Below, piece by piece: positions 1 to 7,105 of a stretch of DNA of 14,064 nucleotides; the stretch's first letter is position 1; every line of letters begins with the position of its first letter. Origin of the DNA: Verrucomicrobiota bacterium (GTDB lineage Bacteria; Verrucomicrobiota; Verrucomicrobiia; Opitutales; Intestinicryptomonadaceae). The notes below the pieces were generated by a model. That model did not search any database and was not told the DNA's origin. It saw only the letters and a program-made list of their open reading frames with translations. The stretch is from positions 1 through 14,064 of the forward strand of contig QALA01000002.1 of NCBI GenBank assembly GCA_003343565.1, written 5' to 3'. The position numbers and the translations under genes are program-made.

Positions 1-1526
1 CCCTGCGTGATTATGTTTCCGGCAAAGTCGGACGCCAAAAGGGCGGTCTTGTTTTCCGCGTCCCACGAGACTATCTTTGCGCCTTTTCCGCCGTTTATGT
101 CGAAGGAGCCGTCCTCGTAGTCGAGCAGCCAGCCCAGAATGTCTCCGCTAAATTCGAACGTCACCTTTGTGCCGGCAGCTGCGCCATCGGCCAATTTTAC
201 TGTACCGCCGTCCTCCTTTGTATAGTAAACCAGGGATTCGTCTGCCGCGTTTACTTCGCGCATGTAATAGCTTGTGAGGTCTATGCTGTCGTTGACATTT
301 TCGCTCGACGATATGCGCAGGGCAATTTTGCCGCCCTTGTAAATTATGTTTGTAAAGCGAAACGCCCCAAAAGTGTATTCGGAATCTCCTTCGAGGGAGG
401 AGAATGTCCCTGCGTTGATTTCCAAATTTCCGTGGCTGAAGGAAGTTTGCGCGGCGCTTTGTTCGGGGGAATCCCAATATGTGACGACATAGGTCGCGGC
501 TGCGTCGGCCGAGTCTTTTTTATAGGTCGCGTTGAAGGTGTAGGCGGAGGCTGTTTGGGCGAATTTTATCCGCAACGTTCCGGAGTTTACGACAACGCCG
601 CCGGAGAAAATCATTTCGCTGCCGGAACCGCCATTGGAGGCGTAGCCGAACGTCTGGACGCTGTCTGAGGCCCCGTTCATGATTATGCGCGCGCGCGAGC
701 GGTTGAGGGGGTTGACGGATATTTTTTTGTCGTTGCTGCCGTGTCCGTAAACCTCGACCAGATTCGAGTTGTTGGCCGAGGCGTAATTGGTACCGGAGGC
801 GTTGGCAAATACGAAATTCGTAGTGCAATTTTCATTTGAGCTGTTGAATACCCTAATCAGCCCCATATTCGAGAATCCGCCGACCTGATAGTAAACGTCT
901 TTCGCGTATCCCGTAAACGACGACCACACGGAATTCTTCATAATCCCGTCGACAACCATGTCCGGATTGGATATGTCCGACCCTTCGAGAGAGGCGCCGA
1001 AATGCGGCTGCGTATTATTTCCGTCGATGTCGCCGCCGACATAAACTTTGGAGGCGTTCTCAATGCCGTTCCAAAATTTTCCCGGATTGAAATCTCCCGA
1101 TACGTAAACGTTCAGGTTTTTCAAACGCGATGAGACTTGCGCGGTCGTTCCGTTGATTAGGTCCCCGTTGACCGTCAACTTTATCGAATTTGACGCGCCC
1201 AAGACGTTTACGATTCCGGAGGCGGACGACGTAAAATTGAATCCCGCGCACGTCAGGTCCGTATCAAGCGTCAGATTGATGTTTGAGGCCAGGTCTGTGG
1301 AGCCTATTGAAAATGTGTCGGATTCGGAGTAGGAATCTCTAATGTAGACCCTTTCGCCCTGGCCGTCGAGATAGTACCAGCTGCCGTTTGAATCGGACGT
1401 GCCGAGGGTGGCAGAAAATGTGACGTTTCCGAATCCGCCTATGTCGGCGTCGTAAATCCAATCTACGGCTTCTGCGGTTGCGGAAAGGCACCAGAGTGCG
1501 AAAAAGACGGGCAAGGATTTTCTCAT
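1..1526 (-). CDS. Secreted beta-strand-rich surface protein, N-terminal part (runs off left edge)
   Basis: An uninterrupted minus-strand frame runs from an ATG at 1526-1524 to the left edge, giving 508 visible residues and no stop. It begins with a typical signal peptide: MRKS, a hydrophobic core (PVFFALWCLS), then a cleavage-like ATAEA before VDW at about residue 21. The rest is rich in Ser, Thr, Gly and Asn with alternating hydrophobic residues. Short motifs such as VVVNSGTLRI and GNLEINAGTFSS resemble the strands of autotransporter-associated beta-strand repeat proteins that are abundant in Verrucomicrobiota. No catalytic motif is seen. The C terminus is missing, so a PEP-CTERM-like sorting signal or an autotransporter barrel cannot be tested. 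The exosortase gene lies directly upstream on the same strand, which fits a sorted surface protein. There is no clear Shine-Dalgarno sequence before the ATG. The reading frame and secretion are well supported; the family assignment is an inference. Confidence 0.8.
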   Translation of the reverse strand, partial: MRKSLPVFFALWCLSATAEAVDWIYDADIGGFGNVTFSATLGTSDSNGSWYYLDGQGERVYIRDSYSESDTFSIGSTDLASNINLTLDTDLTCAGFNFTSSASGIVNVLGASNSIKLTVNGDLINGTTAQVSSRLKNLNVYVSGDFNPGKFWNGIENASKVYVGGDIDGNNTQPHFGASLEGSDISNPDMVVDGIMKNSVWSSFTGYAKDVYYQVGGFSNMGLIRVFNSSNENCTTNFVFANASGTNYASANNSNLVEVYGHGSNDKKISVNPLNRSRARIIMNGASDSVQTFGYASNGGSGSEMIFSGGVVVNSGTLRIKFAQTASAYTFNATYKKDSADAAATYVVTYWDSPEQSAAQTSFSHGNLEINAGTFSSLEGDSEYTFGAFRFTNIIYKGGKIALRISSSENVNDSIDLTSYYMREVNAADESLVYYTKEDGGTVKLADGAAAGTKVTFEFSGDILGWLLDYEDGSFDINGGKGAKIVSWDAENKTALLASDFAGNIITQ

Positions 1527-1885
1527 AGTCAATTAACGCTTATTGATTGTTATTGTTGTTCATGACGCAGCGCGATGCGTTAATGCCGACCTAATAAAAG
1601 AATTGCCGATTTGTCAACAATCTTTAAATGATAATCTTTCATCTTTTCCGCATAACGCCCACTTTCCTCCCTTCCTCTCCCCTCTCTTTCTCCGTATTGG
1701 CTCTTTTTCGCTTTTCCGCTTGCCGTTTCGCAGCGCACGCCTATTGCGCCGTGCCGCAAGACGAAACCGGCCGCATTGCGAACGCCGTATTGAAGGGCTC
1801 TCGCGCATCGCGCGCCGCGCCGAGCGGCTGCGTTTAGCATTGGAGTTGCCGTATTTGGAGCTGCGGCATTAAATTTGTCGCGCCG
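1527..1885. other. Intergenic region between exosortase and secreted-protein genes
   Basis: This 359-bp gap holds no convincing gene. It contains a 32-nt uninterrupted pyrimidine run on the plus strand (1662-1693), a GC-rich imperfect hairpin around 1798-1830 without a T-tract, and the possible promoter of the secreted-protein gene. Open frames across it have arginine- and alanine-rich translations typical of non-coding GC-rich DNA. Confidence 0.6.
1591..1617 (-). promoter_or_regulatory. Possible promoter of the secreted-protein gene
   Basis: On the minus strand a perfect TTGACA (1617-1612) is followed after 15 nt by TATTAG (1596-1591). This lies about 65 nt upstream of the ATG at 1526. The -35 box is ideal, but the spacer is short and the -10 box matches only 4 of 6. 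It is a weak prediction and a different -10 frame is possible. Confidence 0.25.
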
Positions 1886-2827
1886 CTAACTGCCGTCGGG
1901 CGATTGCGACCGTCTGCCGAGAGCTATTTTCGCCCGTCCCGTCTTCCATACGGCCAAGAGGGCGAGGGCGAAGAAAAAGTATCCGCAAGCCTCGTGTACC
2001 GCCATGTAATACTCTTTGCCAAAATGCGGAGCAATCGTCACGATTGCCACAATGCGCAGCGCGTTGGCAGCCACTGCGGTAAGGACTCCCAGAAGTGCCA
2101 AAATCAGCCTGTCTCTAATGGGGGCTTTTGAAAGCGCCGCGAAAAATACGGAAAGCGTCGCGCAGCTTGATATGAGCCCGAATCCGTTGCATTCGGCCGC
2201 AACGAGGTAGTTTTTTGAATTTACAATCATTCCTATTTGCGGAGGGTATTCCGGCAGGGAAACGAGCATCGCGGACGGATTTGCAAGTTTCAAAATCCCG
2301 ACGGAAATATTTCCGGCGAGCGCCCTCAATGGCATGTCGAAGGCCGATATGAAAAGCGAAAGCATGAGAAATGCATAAAACGCAACTCCCGCGGCGAATA
2401 CGAATCTCGGCTTGTCGGTGCAGGCGAATCCGGCGGCCATGAGGAACAGGGAAAGTCCGGCCATCCCCAGCGGCATGGAGGCGATTCCGCAGTACGGCGA
2501 AGCTAATACCGCCGCATACGCCAGTCCGAGAAACGCGAGCGCGCGGCGGCCGAGTTTGGGCTTGTGCAGGCGCACGGCGGCGTCCATTGCGACGGCAACG
2601 CATATGCATACGGAAATTGTGAGCGCGTCCGAAAGCTGTCTGCTGCGCGAGACTTCGCCGAACAGCCAGACGGCGAATGGAAAAAGCGAGACCGCCGCGC
2701 AAATCCATGCGACAATGTCCAACAAGTTCGGCTTTTCAACAATGTTTGTTTGTGTGCTTTGGGGCATATTGTTTTCTTTAGAAAGCAGATTCGGCTTTTT
2801 ATTCAAATTATTTGTCGCCGCCCGCAT
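1886..2827 (-). CDS. Exosortase/archaeosortase family transmembrane protein
   Basis: This is a polytopic membrane protein of 313 residues with about eight predicted hydrophobic segments (roughly residues 34-55, 65-83, 90-110, 115-134, 141-165, 213-232, 238-265 and 280-300). It carries the three exosortase signatures in order: AAECNGFG with the nucleophile Cys213, ANALRI with Arg258, and VHEACG with His278. Exosortases are membrane cysteine transpeptidases that process proteins bearing a C-terminal PEP-CTERM-type signal at the inner membrane. The start is uncertain. The long form from 2827 has no clear ribosome site, and a second ATG at 2767 (MPQSTQ, 293 residues) lies just before the first membrane segment. 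The motif KPNLL occurs on both sides of that second Met. The secreted protein downstream on the same strand is a candidate substrate. No polysaccharide genes typical of exosortase A loci are visible. Confidence 0.9.
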   Translation of the reverse strand: MRAATNNLNKKPNLLSKENNMPQSTQTNIVEKPNLLDIVAWICAAVSLFPFAVWLFGEVSRSRQLSDALTISVCICVAVAMDAAVRLHKPKLGRRALAFLGLAYAAVLASPYCGIASMPLGMAGLSLFLMAAGFACTDKPRFVFAAGVAFYAFLMLSLFISAFDMPLRALAGNISVGILKLANPSAMLVSLPEYPPQIGMIVNSKNYLVAAECNGFGLISSCATLSVFFAALSKAPIRDRLILALLGVLTAVAANALRIVAIVTIAPHFGKEYYMAVHEACGYFFFALALLAVWKTGRAKIALGRRSQSPDGS

Positions 2828-2891
2828 TTTTGACGCGGCTTTGGATTTTTCTAATGTAGAGCCACTAAGGGCTGTTTTCGCTTTTTATGGA

Positions 2892-2920
2892 AAAATATGT
2901 AAATTTTTAATTTATTGCAA
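2892..2920 (-). promoter_or_regulatory. Possible promoter of the exosortase gene
   Basis: Reading leftward, TTGCAA (2920-2915) is followed by a 17-nt spacer and TATTTT (2897-2892), about 60 nt upstream of the ATG at 2827. Both boxes match the sigma-70 consensus only moderately. The surrounding DNA is very AT-rich, so chance matches are likely. Confidence 0.33.
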
Positions 2921-3084
2921 TTAAATAAAATAGAATAATAGCCTCTCTAAAAAATTACAATTTTGTACATTAAAAAAATTTTAAAATCAAAAAAAAGATT
3001 GAAAGCAAAAACGGGTTTTGTAAAAAGAAACGCGATTTTTTACGGAAATTTCGCGCGTGCGGCGAAGGGACTGTGCGCGGAAGG

Positions 3085-3115
3085 CGAAAGCGGCCGCAAG
3101 CGGCGGACGCTTTCG
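3085..3115 (+). promoter_or_regulatory. Strong hairpin in the pckG leader
   Basis: CGAAAGCG (3085-3092) pairs perfectly with CGCTTTCG (3108-3115). GCCG (3093-3096) pairs inside it with CGGC (3101-3104), leaving a CAAG loop and a 3-nt bulge. A second, imperfect GC-rich hairpin at about 3138-3160 runs into a T-run (3162-3166), just ahead of the ribosome site. Such an arrangement could be an attenuator or mRNA-stability element. It matches no riboswitch class that I recognise. Confidence 0.4.
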
Positions 3116-3178
3116 ACTTTCGGGCGGGAGTTTCACAGGGCGCGGCAAATGGCCGCCGGTCTTTTTAAATAAGAATAC

Positions 3179-3183
3179 GGAGA
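3179..3183 (+). promoter_or_regulatory. Ribosome binding site that fixes the pckG start
   Basis: GGAGA lies 5 nt before the ATG at 3189. This supports translation from 3189 rather than from the in-frame start at 3057, which would add 44 Arg- and Gly-rich residues foreign to the family. Confidence 0.7.
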
Positions 3184-3188
3184 ACAAA

Positions 3189-4979
3189 ATGATAGATCCA
3201 AAGACAGTAAAAAATAAGGCGTTGGTTGCGTGGGTTGACAAAATATCCGCGCTGACTACGCCCGATAAAGTACAGTGGTGCGACGGCTCTAAAGAGGAGG
3301 CCGACGCGCTCTTTAAGATGATGATGGACAAGGGAATGTGCATCAAGCTCAACGAGCAGAAGCGCCCCGGCAGCTACTATTTCCGCTCCGATCCGCGCGA
3401 TGTCGCCCGCGTGGAGTCGCGCACGTTCATTTGCTCCAGAACCAAGGCCGACGCCGGTCCGACGAACAACTGGATGGATCCGGTGGAAATGAAAGAAAAG
3501 CTCAACGGACTTTTCAAAGGCTGCATGAAGGGGCGCACGATGTACGTCATTCCCTTCAGCATGGGTCCGATAGGCGGCCCCATTTCGCAAATTGGCGTCG
3601 AAATTACGGACTCTCCGTACGTCGTCGTCAACATGCGCATAATGGCGCGCGTTTCCGCGAAGGTTCTCGACGAGCTCGGCGAGCACGGGAGATTTGTTCC
3701 CTGCCTGCATTCCGTCGGCAAGCCCATTAACTCTCCCGAAGACGATGTCGCCTGGCCCTGCGACCCCGACAACACATACATTGTCCACTTCCCGGAAGAG
3801 CGCTTGATCATGAGCATCGGTTCGGGGTACGGCGGCAACGCGCTGCTCGGCAAGAAGTGCCTCAGCCTGCGCATAGCCTCGGCAATGGGCAAGGACGAAG
3901 GCTGGATGGCTGAGCACATGCTCATTCTCGGCGTCAAGGATCCGTCCGGCAAAAAGACGTACGTCACGGGCGCGTTCCCCAGCGCGTGCGGCAAGACCAA
4001 CTTCGCCATGCTGATAGCTCCGAAGGCCCTTCAGGAAAAGGGGTGGCACATATCCTGCGTCGGCGACGACATCGCGTGGATAAAGCCCGCCGCGGACGGA
4101 AGGCTTTACGCAATCAACCCCGAAAACGGGTTCTTCGGCGTGGCTCCGGGCACCAGCATGAAGACCAATCCGAACGCGATGCTCTCCTGCGGCAAGGATA
4201 CGATATTTACGAACGTCGCCCTCACCGACGACGGAGACGTGTGGTGGGAAGGCATGACGGACGAGCCTCCGGCGCACCTCAAGGATTGGCACGGAAACGA
4301 TTGGACTCCGGCAAGCGGCACGCCCGCCGCGCACCCGAACAGCCGCTTCACGGCTCCCATTGCCAACTGCCCGTGTCTCGACGAGAATTTTGAGGCGCTC
4401 GGCGGGGTGCCGGTTTCGGCGATAGTCGTCGGCGGCCGCCGTCCGAAGGGTATTCCGCTGGTGTATGAGGCCTTCAACTGGACGCACGGGGTGTATCTCG
4501 GCGCGATGATGGGGTCGGAGCGCACCGCGGCCGCGGAGGGCAAGGCGGGAGAGCTGCGCTCGGATCCGATGGCGATGCTTCCGTTCTGCGGCTACAACAT
4601 GGCGGATTATCTCGGCCATTTGGTCAAGATGGGAAAGAATCTCAGCCAGACTCCGCGCTTCTACCACGTAAACTGGTTCCGCCGCGACGCGGACAACAGT
4701 TTCATGTGGCCCGGATATGGCGACAATGCCCGCGTGTTGGCGTGGATTGTCCGCCGCCAGAACGGCGAGGCCAAAGCCAGGGAGACCGCAATAGGATTCA
4801 TGCCCAATTACGAGGATCTCGATTTCGACGGACTGGAGTACGCGAAGGAGAAATTCGAGGAATTGATGACATTCGATCCCCAGACTGTCGCCGCCCAGCC
4901 GCTTTCGGAGGATCTCTACGAGCAGCTTCCGCACTCCCTGAAGGTGGAGCGCGAGGCCCTCTTGGAGCGTTTGAGTTAG
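3189..4979 (+). CDS. pckG: Phosphoenolpyruvate carboxykinase (GTP)
   Basis: This cytosolic enzyme interconverts oxaloacetate plus GTP with PEP, CO2 and GDP. In fermentative anaerobes it often runs toward oxaloacetate, feeding succinate formation. The product is 596 residues, the usual length for the GTP-dependent family. The family signatures are all present: the GSGYGGNALLGKKC block (about 213-226), the P-loop GAFPSACGKTN (261-271) with the reactive Cys267 and Lys269/Thr270, the metal-binding VGDDIAW with Asp293/Asp294, APGTSMKTNPNAM (about 321-333), and the guanine-side NWFRRDADNSFMWPGYGDN (495-513). The start is chosen by GGAGA 5 nt upstream and by the family N terminus. The gene is monocistronic by layout, with a structured leader in front and an intrinsic terminator 30 bp behind it. 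An open frame of 589 codons on the opposite strand is only a composition shadow. Confidence 0.98.
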   Translation: MIDPKTVKNKALVAWVDKISALTTPDKVQWCDGSKEEADALFKMMMDKGMCIKLNEQKRPGSYYFRSDPRDVARVESRTFICSRTKADAGPTNNWMDPVEMKEKLNGLFKGCMKGRTMYVIPFSMGPIGGPISQIGVEITDSPYVVVNMRIMARVSAKVLDELGEHGRFVPCLHSVGKPINSPEDDVAWPCDPDNTYIVHFPEERLIMSIGSGYGGNALLGKKCLSLRIASAMGKDEGWMAEHMLILGVKDPSGKKTYVTGAFPSACGKTNFAMLIAPKALQEKGWHISCVGDDIAWIKPAADGRLYAINPENGFFGVAPGTSMKTNPNAMLSCGKDTIFTNVALTDDGDVWWEGMTDEPPAHLKDWHGNDWTPASGTPAAHPNSRFTAPIANCPCLDENFEALGGVPVSAIVVGGRRPKGIPLVYEAFNWTHGVYLGAMMGSERTAAAEGKAGELRSDPMAMLPFCGYNMADYLGHLVKMGKNLSQTPRFYHVNWFRRDADNSFMWPGYGDNARVLAWIVRRQNGEAKARETAIGFMPNYEDLDFDGLEYAKEKFEELMTFDPQTVAAQPLSEDLYEQLPHSLKVEREALLERLS

Positions 4980-5008
4980 CGCGTTGAGAAATTCGGTTTA
5001 GCCAATTT

Positions 5009-5039
5009 GGCGCGCTCCCGACAGGGGGCGCGCCTTTTT
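5009..5039 (+). terminator. Intrinsic terminator of pckG (copy 1)
   Basis: An 11-bp stem, GGCGCGCTCCC (5009-5019) against GGGGGCGCGCC (5024-5034) with one T-G pair and a GACA loop, is followed directly by TTTTT (5035-5039). It sits 30 bp after the pckG stop. Confidence 0.88.
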
Positions 5040-5227
5040 CGCGCCTGCCGAAAGCGGCAGAAAAATTAATGCGTGCAACTTGGGGCTAAAGAAACGTCTT
5101 TTACACGTCTGCCGGAAGTTTTGCGCGATGGAATCGAAGAAAAACACATAGCGTGCGGAATGCGTTTTGAGTTTATTTTAAACTTGAAGCCGTATTGTTT
5201 TCCGCAATCCGTTCGGCTTGTCAATTT

Positions 5228-5258
5228 GGCGCGCTCCCGACGGGGGGCGCGCCTTTTT
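5228..5258 (+). terminator. Duplicated terminator (copy 2)
   Basis: The same 11-bp stem as the pckG terminator is found 219 bp further on, with loop GACG instead of GACA and the same TTTTT tail. Both arms are intact, so it should work as a second terminator, although no gene lies between the two copies. It arose as part of the surrounding tandem duplication. Confidence 0.75.
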
Positions 5259-5411
5259 CGCGCCTGCCGAAAGCGGCAGGAAAATCGATGCGAACAGCTT
5301 GGGATTAAAGAAACGTCTTTTACACGTCTGCCGAAAGTTTTGCGCGGTGGAATCGAAAAAAACGCATCGCGCGCGGAATACGTTTTGAGTTTATTTTAAA
5401 CTTGAAGCCGC

Positions 5412-6193
5412 GCCGCTTTTGGCAAGTTTTTGCGTCAAAGGAACGATTCGTTGCCGTTTCATCGGTAAGGTGTTTTCTTTTTATTCGCAGGCCGTTTCGT
5501 TAGAGATTCCGTTTTGGACCGATTGCCTAAGCTGTGCGCAAATTGCGCGCGCGTTTTCAGTTTTTGTAGGGAAGGGGGGCGGAGCTTTTATAATCCTTAA
5601 CCGCTGACGGAAACGCGATTTTATTCCGGAGGATTTTGCGGCGTATATGTTCGGCGGCGTTATCCGCATCGGGAATTGCGCGTTTGCTTATTTGGCTGTT
5701 TTACGATGTTGAATGCGCCGTCAAAAGTGGTCTGGGGGGCGCGGGAATTGTTTAAACCTGTTTGGGACATTGCGAAAATAAAAGGGTTAAACATTATTTT
5801 GCCGCGCGGGTTTCAGCGTATTTTTTATGTCGGAATTGCCGAGTTTTACGCGGTTTGATTGCGTATTCGCCGCGGTTTTATCGGCTTTGGAGCGCGGCTG
5901 TTTTACAAGTTTGCAAAATGTACCGAATCGGTTTTGAAATATGAATATTTACTTTAAAAGTTTTGTCCCAATATGGAAATTGGCGGATTTTATTTGGGCG
6001 CAACAATATCTTGCCGGCGGTTCCGCGGCTGAAAGGCGAATAATTAAATGAACATTTCGCCGGATTGCTTTGTCTATTTTAACAATTATTTTTTACATTA
6101 AAATTTATAGCTGTATTAGGAAAATTGTTATGATTATATACGCATAAAAGATGATTATATATTTTAAAATTGGTTTTTGAACAATATAAGATT
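5412..6193. other. Gene-poor spacer before the five-gene operon
   Basis: Nothing convincing is encoded in this ~780-bp stretch. The first part (to about 5930) has mixed composition with short open frames of about 60 codons that lack ribosome sites and recognisable motifs. From about 5930 onward the DNA becomes strongly AT-rich. I see no tRNA, integrase fragment or insertion-sequence end in it. Confidence 0.5.
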
Positions 6194-6221
6194 TTGAATG
6201 ACAAATTACTTAATGTAAAAT
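6194..6221 (+). promoter_or_regulatory. Probable promoter of the five-gene operon
   Basis: TTGAAT (6194-6199), a 16-nt spacer and TAAAAT (6216-6221) form a reasonable sigma-70-type promoter. It is about 118 nt ahead of the first start codon of the operon, inside an AT-rich region. The -10 box matches 5 of 6. The AT-rich background lowers confidence. Confidence 0.4.
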
Positions 6222-6308
6222 ATCTCCATAAAAAAGTCTCAATATTGAAAATTGGGAAAAGTACTTGCAATCGTTAAGAGCGGGATTATTTCTACAATAT
6301 TAAAAAAA

Positions 6309-6320
6309 GCGCGCACGCGC
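6309..6320. promoter_or_regulatory. GC-only palindrome, possible operator
   Basis: GCGCG (6309-6313), CA, CGCGC (6316-6320) forms an inverted repeat. It stands out sharply from the surrounding AT-rich DNA, between the predicted promoter and the start of the XRE-type gene at 6339. The position suits autoregulation by that DNA-binding protein, but binding is only inferred. Confidence 0.3.
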
Positions 6321-6338
6321 GTTAAACAATAATAGCCT

Positions 6339-6845
6339 ATGACAAACATAAAAAAAGTGTTCACTGACGAAGTGCGAAGAATAGCGCGGAAGGAAATAAA
6401 AGCTTCAGTAGAGCCGCTTTTGAAACGGCTGGCATCGCTGAAAAAACAAGTGTCGGAGCTGTCCAAACGTCCTGTTTTGGCGGCGCCGCAGCCCGCAAAG
6501 GCTTTGGTTGCAGCCGGCGGGGCGGAAACGTCCGAGGAGGCAAAAAGCGTCAGGTTAACGCCGAAATCCATAAGAAAGATGCGCGAAAAGATGGGGATTT
6601 CGCAGAAGGATTTTGCAAAACTGGTCGGCACGAATTTGGTTTCGGTAGGCTTTTGGGAAAAGGGCAAGGCGGTTCCCAGGAGCAAGGCCAAGGCGAATAT
6701 GCTCCAGTTGCGCTCCATGGGCAAGCGCGATTTGGAGGCCCGTTTTGCGGAGCTCGGAATAAAGCCGGGGAGCCGTAGAAGGTCCTCCGTTGCCAAAGGC
6801 GCCGGGAAGTCCGCCGCGCGTGCGCGCAAGCGCGCGCAGGGTTAA
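6339..6845 (+). CDS. XRE-type helix-turn-helix protein with coiled-coil N terminus
   Basis: The product has 168 residues in three parts. Residues 1-45 are a charged helical segment (EVRRIARKEIKASVEPLLKR and on) likely to form a coiled coil for dimerisation. Residues about 72-128 are an XRE/Cro-type helix-turn-helix with SIRKMREKMGISQKDFAKLV, then SVGFWEKGKAVPR as the recognition-helix region. Residues about 145-168 form a very basic Arg/Lys/Ala tail. This three-part plan, including an N terminus with an IxRLARKE-like motif, is a known family of small DNA-binding proteins found in many bacteria and in phage-related DNA; I know no specific function for it. It is the first gene of the operon, and its TAA stop overlaps the next ATG by 1 nt (TAATG). 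It probably regulates the operon. There is no clear ribosome site. Confidence 0.85.
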   Translation: MTNIKKVFTDEVRRIARKEIKASVEPLLKRLASLKKQVSELSKRPVLAAPQPAKALVAAGGAETSEEAKSVRLTPKSIRKMREKMGISQKDFAKLVGTNLVSVGFWEKGKAVPRSKAKANMLQLRSMGKRDLEARFAELGIKPGSRRRSSVAKGAGKSAARARKRAQG

Positions 6846-7105
6846 TGAAAGTAAGAGTTTTGTTTGACGCAATTCTCGAAGAGTTCGAGGATTGCGTTAT
6901 ATTCCTTATATCGGATAAGAAGGTAGCCCTGGGGAGAGGGAGTTTCAAACGTGGCAAGAGGAACTCGATAATAGTGGATCTTGAGTTGGCCAAGAAGAAC
7001 CGATTGAGGTGGAAATTGCTCTTCCACATACCGCCCTACATAGAACCGGAATACAATCAGGCATGTATAGATGAGCTTAGATTTGGACCAGAGGAAGGCG
7101 ATTGA
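6845..7105 (+). CDS. Small protein of unknown function (86 aa) in the operon
   Basis: I do not recognise this protein. It has 86 residues and is rich in both acidic and basic residues, with alternating hydrophobic strands (MKVRVLFDAILEEF, CVIFLISDKKVALGRG, SIIVDLEL, RWKLLFHIPPYIEP). This suggests a small alpha/beta fold. It has no signal peptide, no membrane segment and no cysteine pairs that would suggest a metal site. Its start overlaps the previous stop (TAATG), and its last 35 nt overlap the start of the helicase gene. Translation is therefore coupled on both sides, and this is the main reason to accept it as a real gene. A role as helicase partner or substrate adaptor is a guess from position alone. 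Confidence 0.7.
   Translation: MKVRVLFDAILEEFEDCVIFLISDKKVALGRGSFKRGKRNSIIVDLELAKKNRLRWKLLFHIPPYIEPEYNQACIDELRFGPEEGD

Larger units (their letters stand above)
2828..3188. other. Divergent intergenic region with AT-rich core and pckG leader
   Basis: This 361-bp region separates the leftward exosortase gene from rightward pckG. About 2880-3010 is extremely AT-rich and should hold the promoters for both genes. From about 3050 the base composition switches to GC-rich, and the DNA contains a strong hairpin in the probable pckG 5' leader. I see no coding sequence in it. The pckG frame stays open upstream to 3057, but that extension does not resemble PEPCK. Confidence 0.6.
4992..5411. repeat. Imperfect ~219-bp tandem duplication downstream of pckG
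   Basis: Two head-to-tail copies (about 4992-5210 and 5212-5411) align along almost their whole length with scattered substitutions and single-base indels. Each copy has, in order, the terminator hairpin; a second hairpin, CTGCCG-AAAG-CGGCAG (5045-5060 and 5264-5279); a block containing AGAAACGTCTTTTACACGTC; and a block ending in TTTGAGTTTATTTTAAACTT. The copies differ enough to show that the duplication is not recent. A continuous frame at 5073-5399 crosses both copies only because the offset is close to a multiple of three; I do not regard it as a gene. Confidence 0.85.

Noticed and set aside
1580..1840. Overlapping short frames between exosortase and secreted-protein genes
   Set aside because: Several frames are open at once on both strands with low-complexity basic translations, and none has a start signal or family features.
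3057..3188. Upstream in-frame extension giving a 640-residue PEPCK
   Set aside because: The 44 extra residues are Arg/Gly-rich, cover the leader hairpin and do not resemble the family. GGAGA before 3189 fits a normal start.
3165..4934. 589-codon open frame antisense to pckG
   Set aside because: It mirrors the codon bias of pckG. The translation is Arg/His/Val-rich with no domain, and pckG on the other strand is certain.
5073..5399. 108-residue frame through the left tandem repeat
   Set aside because: It stays open only because the repeat offset is near a multiple of three. It encodes the terminator hairpin and has no ribosome site or recognisable feature.
4992..5411. CRISPR array
   Set aside because: Only two long (~219 bp) diverged copies are present, with no short regular repeats, unique spacers or cas genes.
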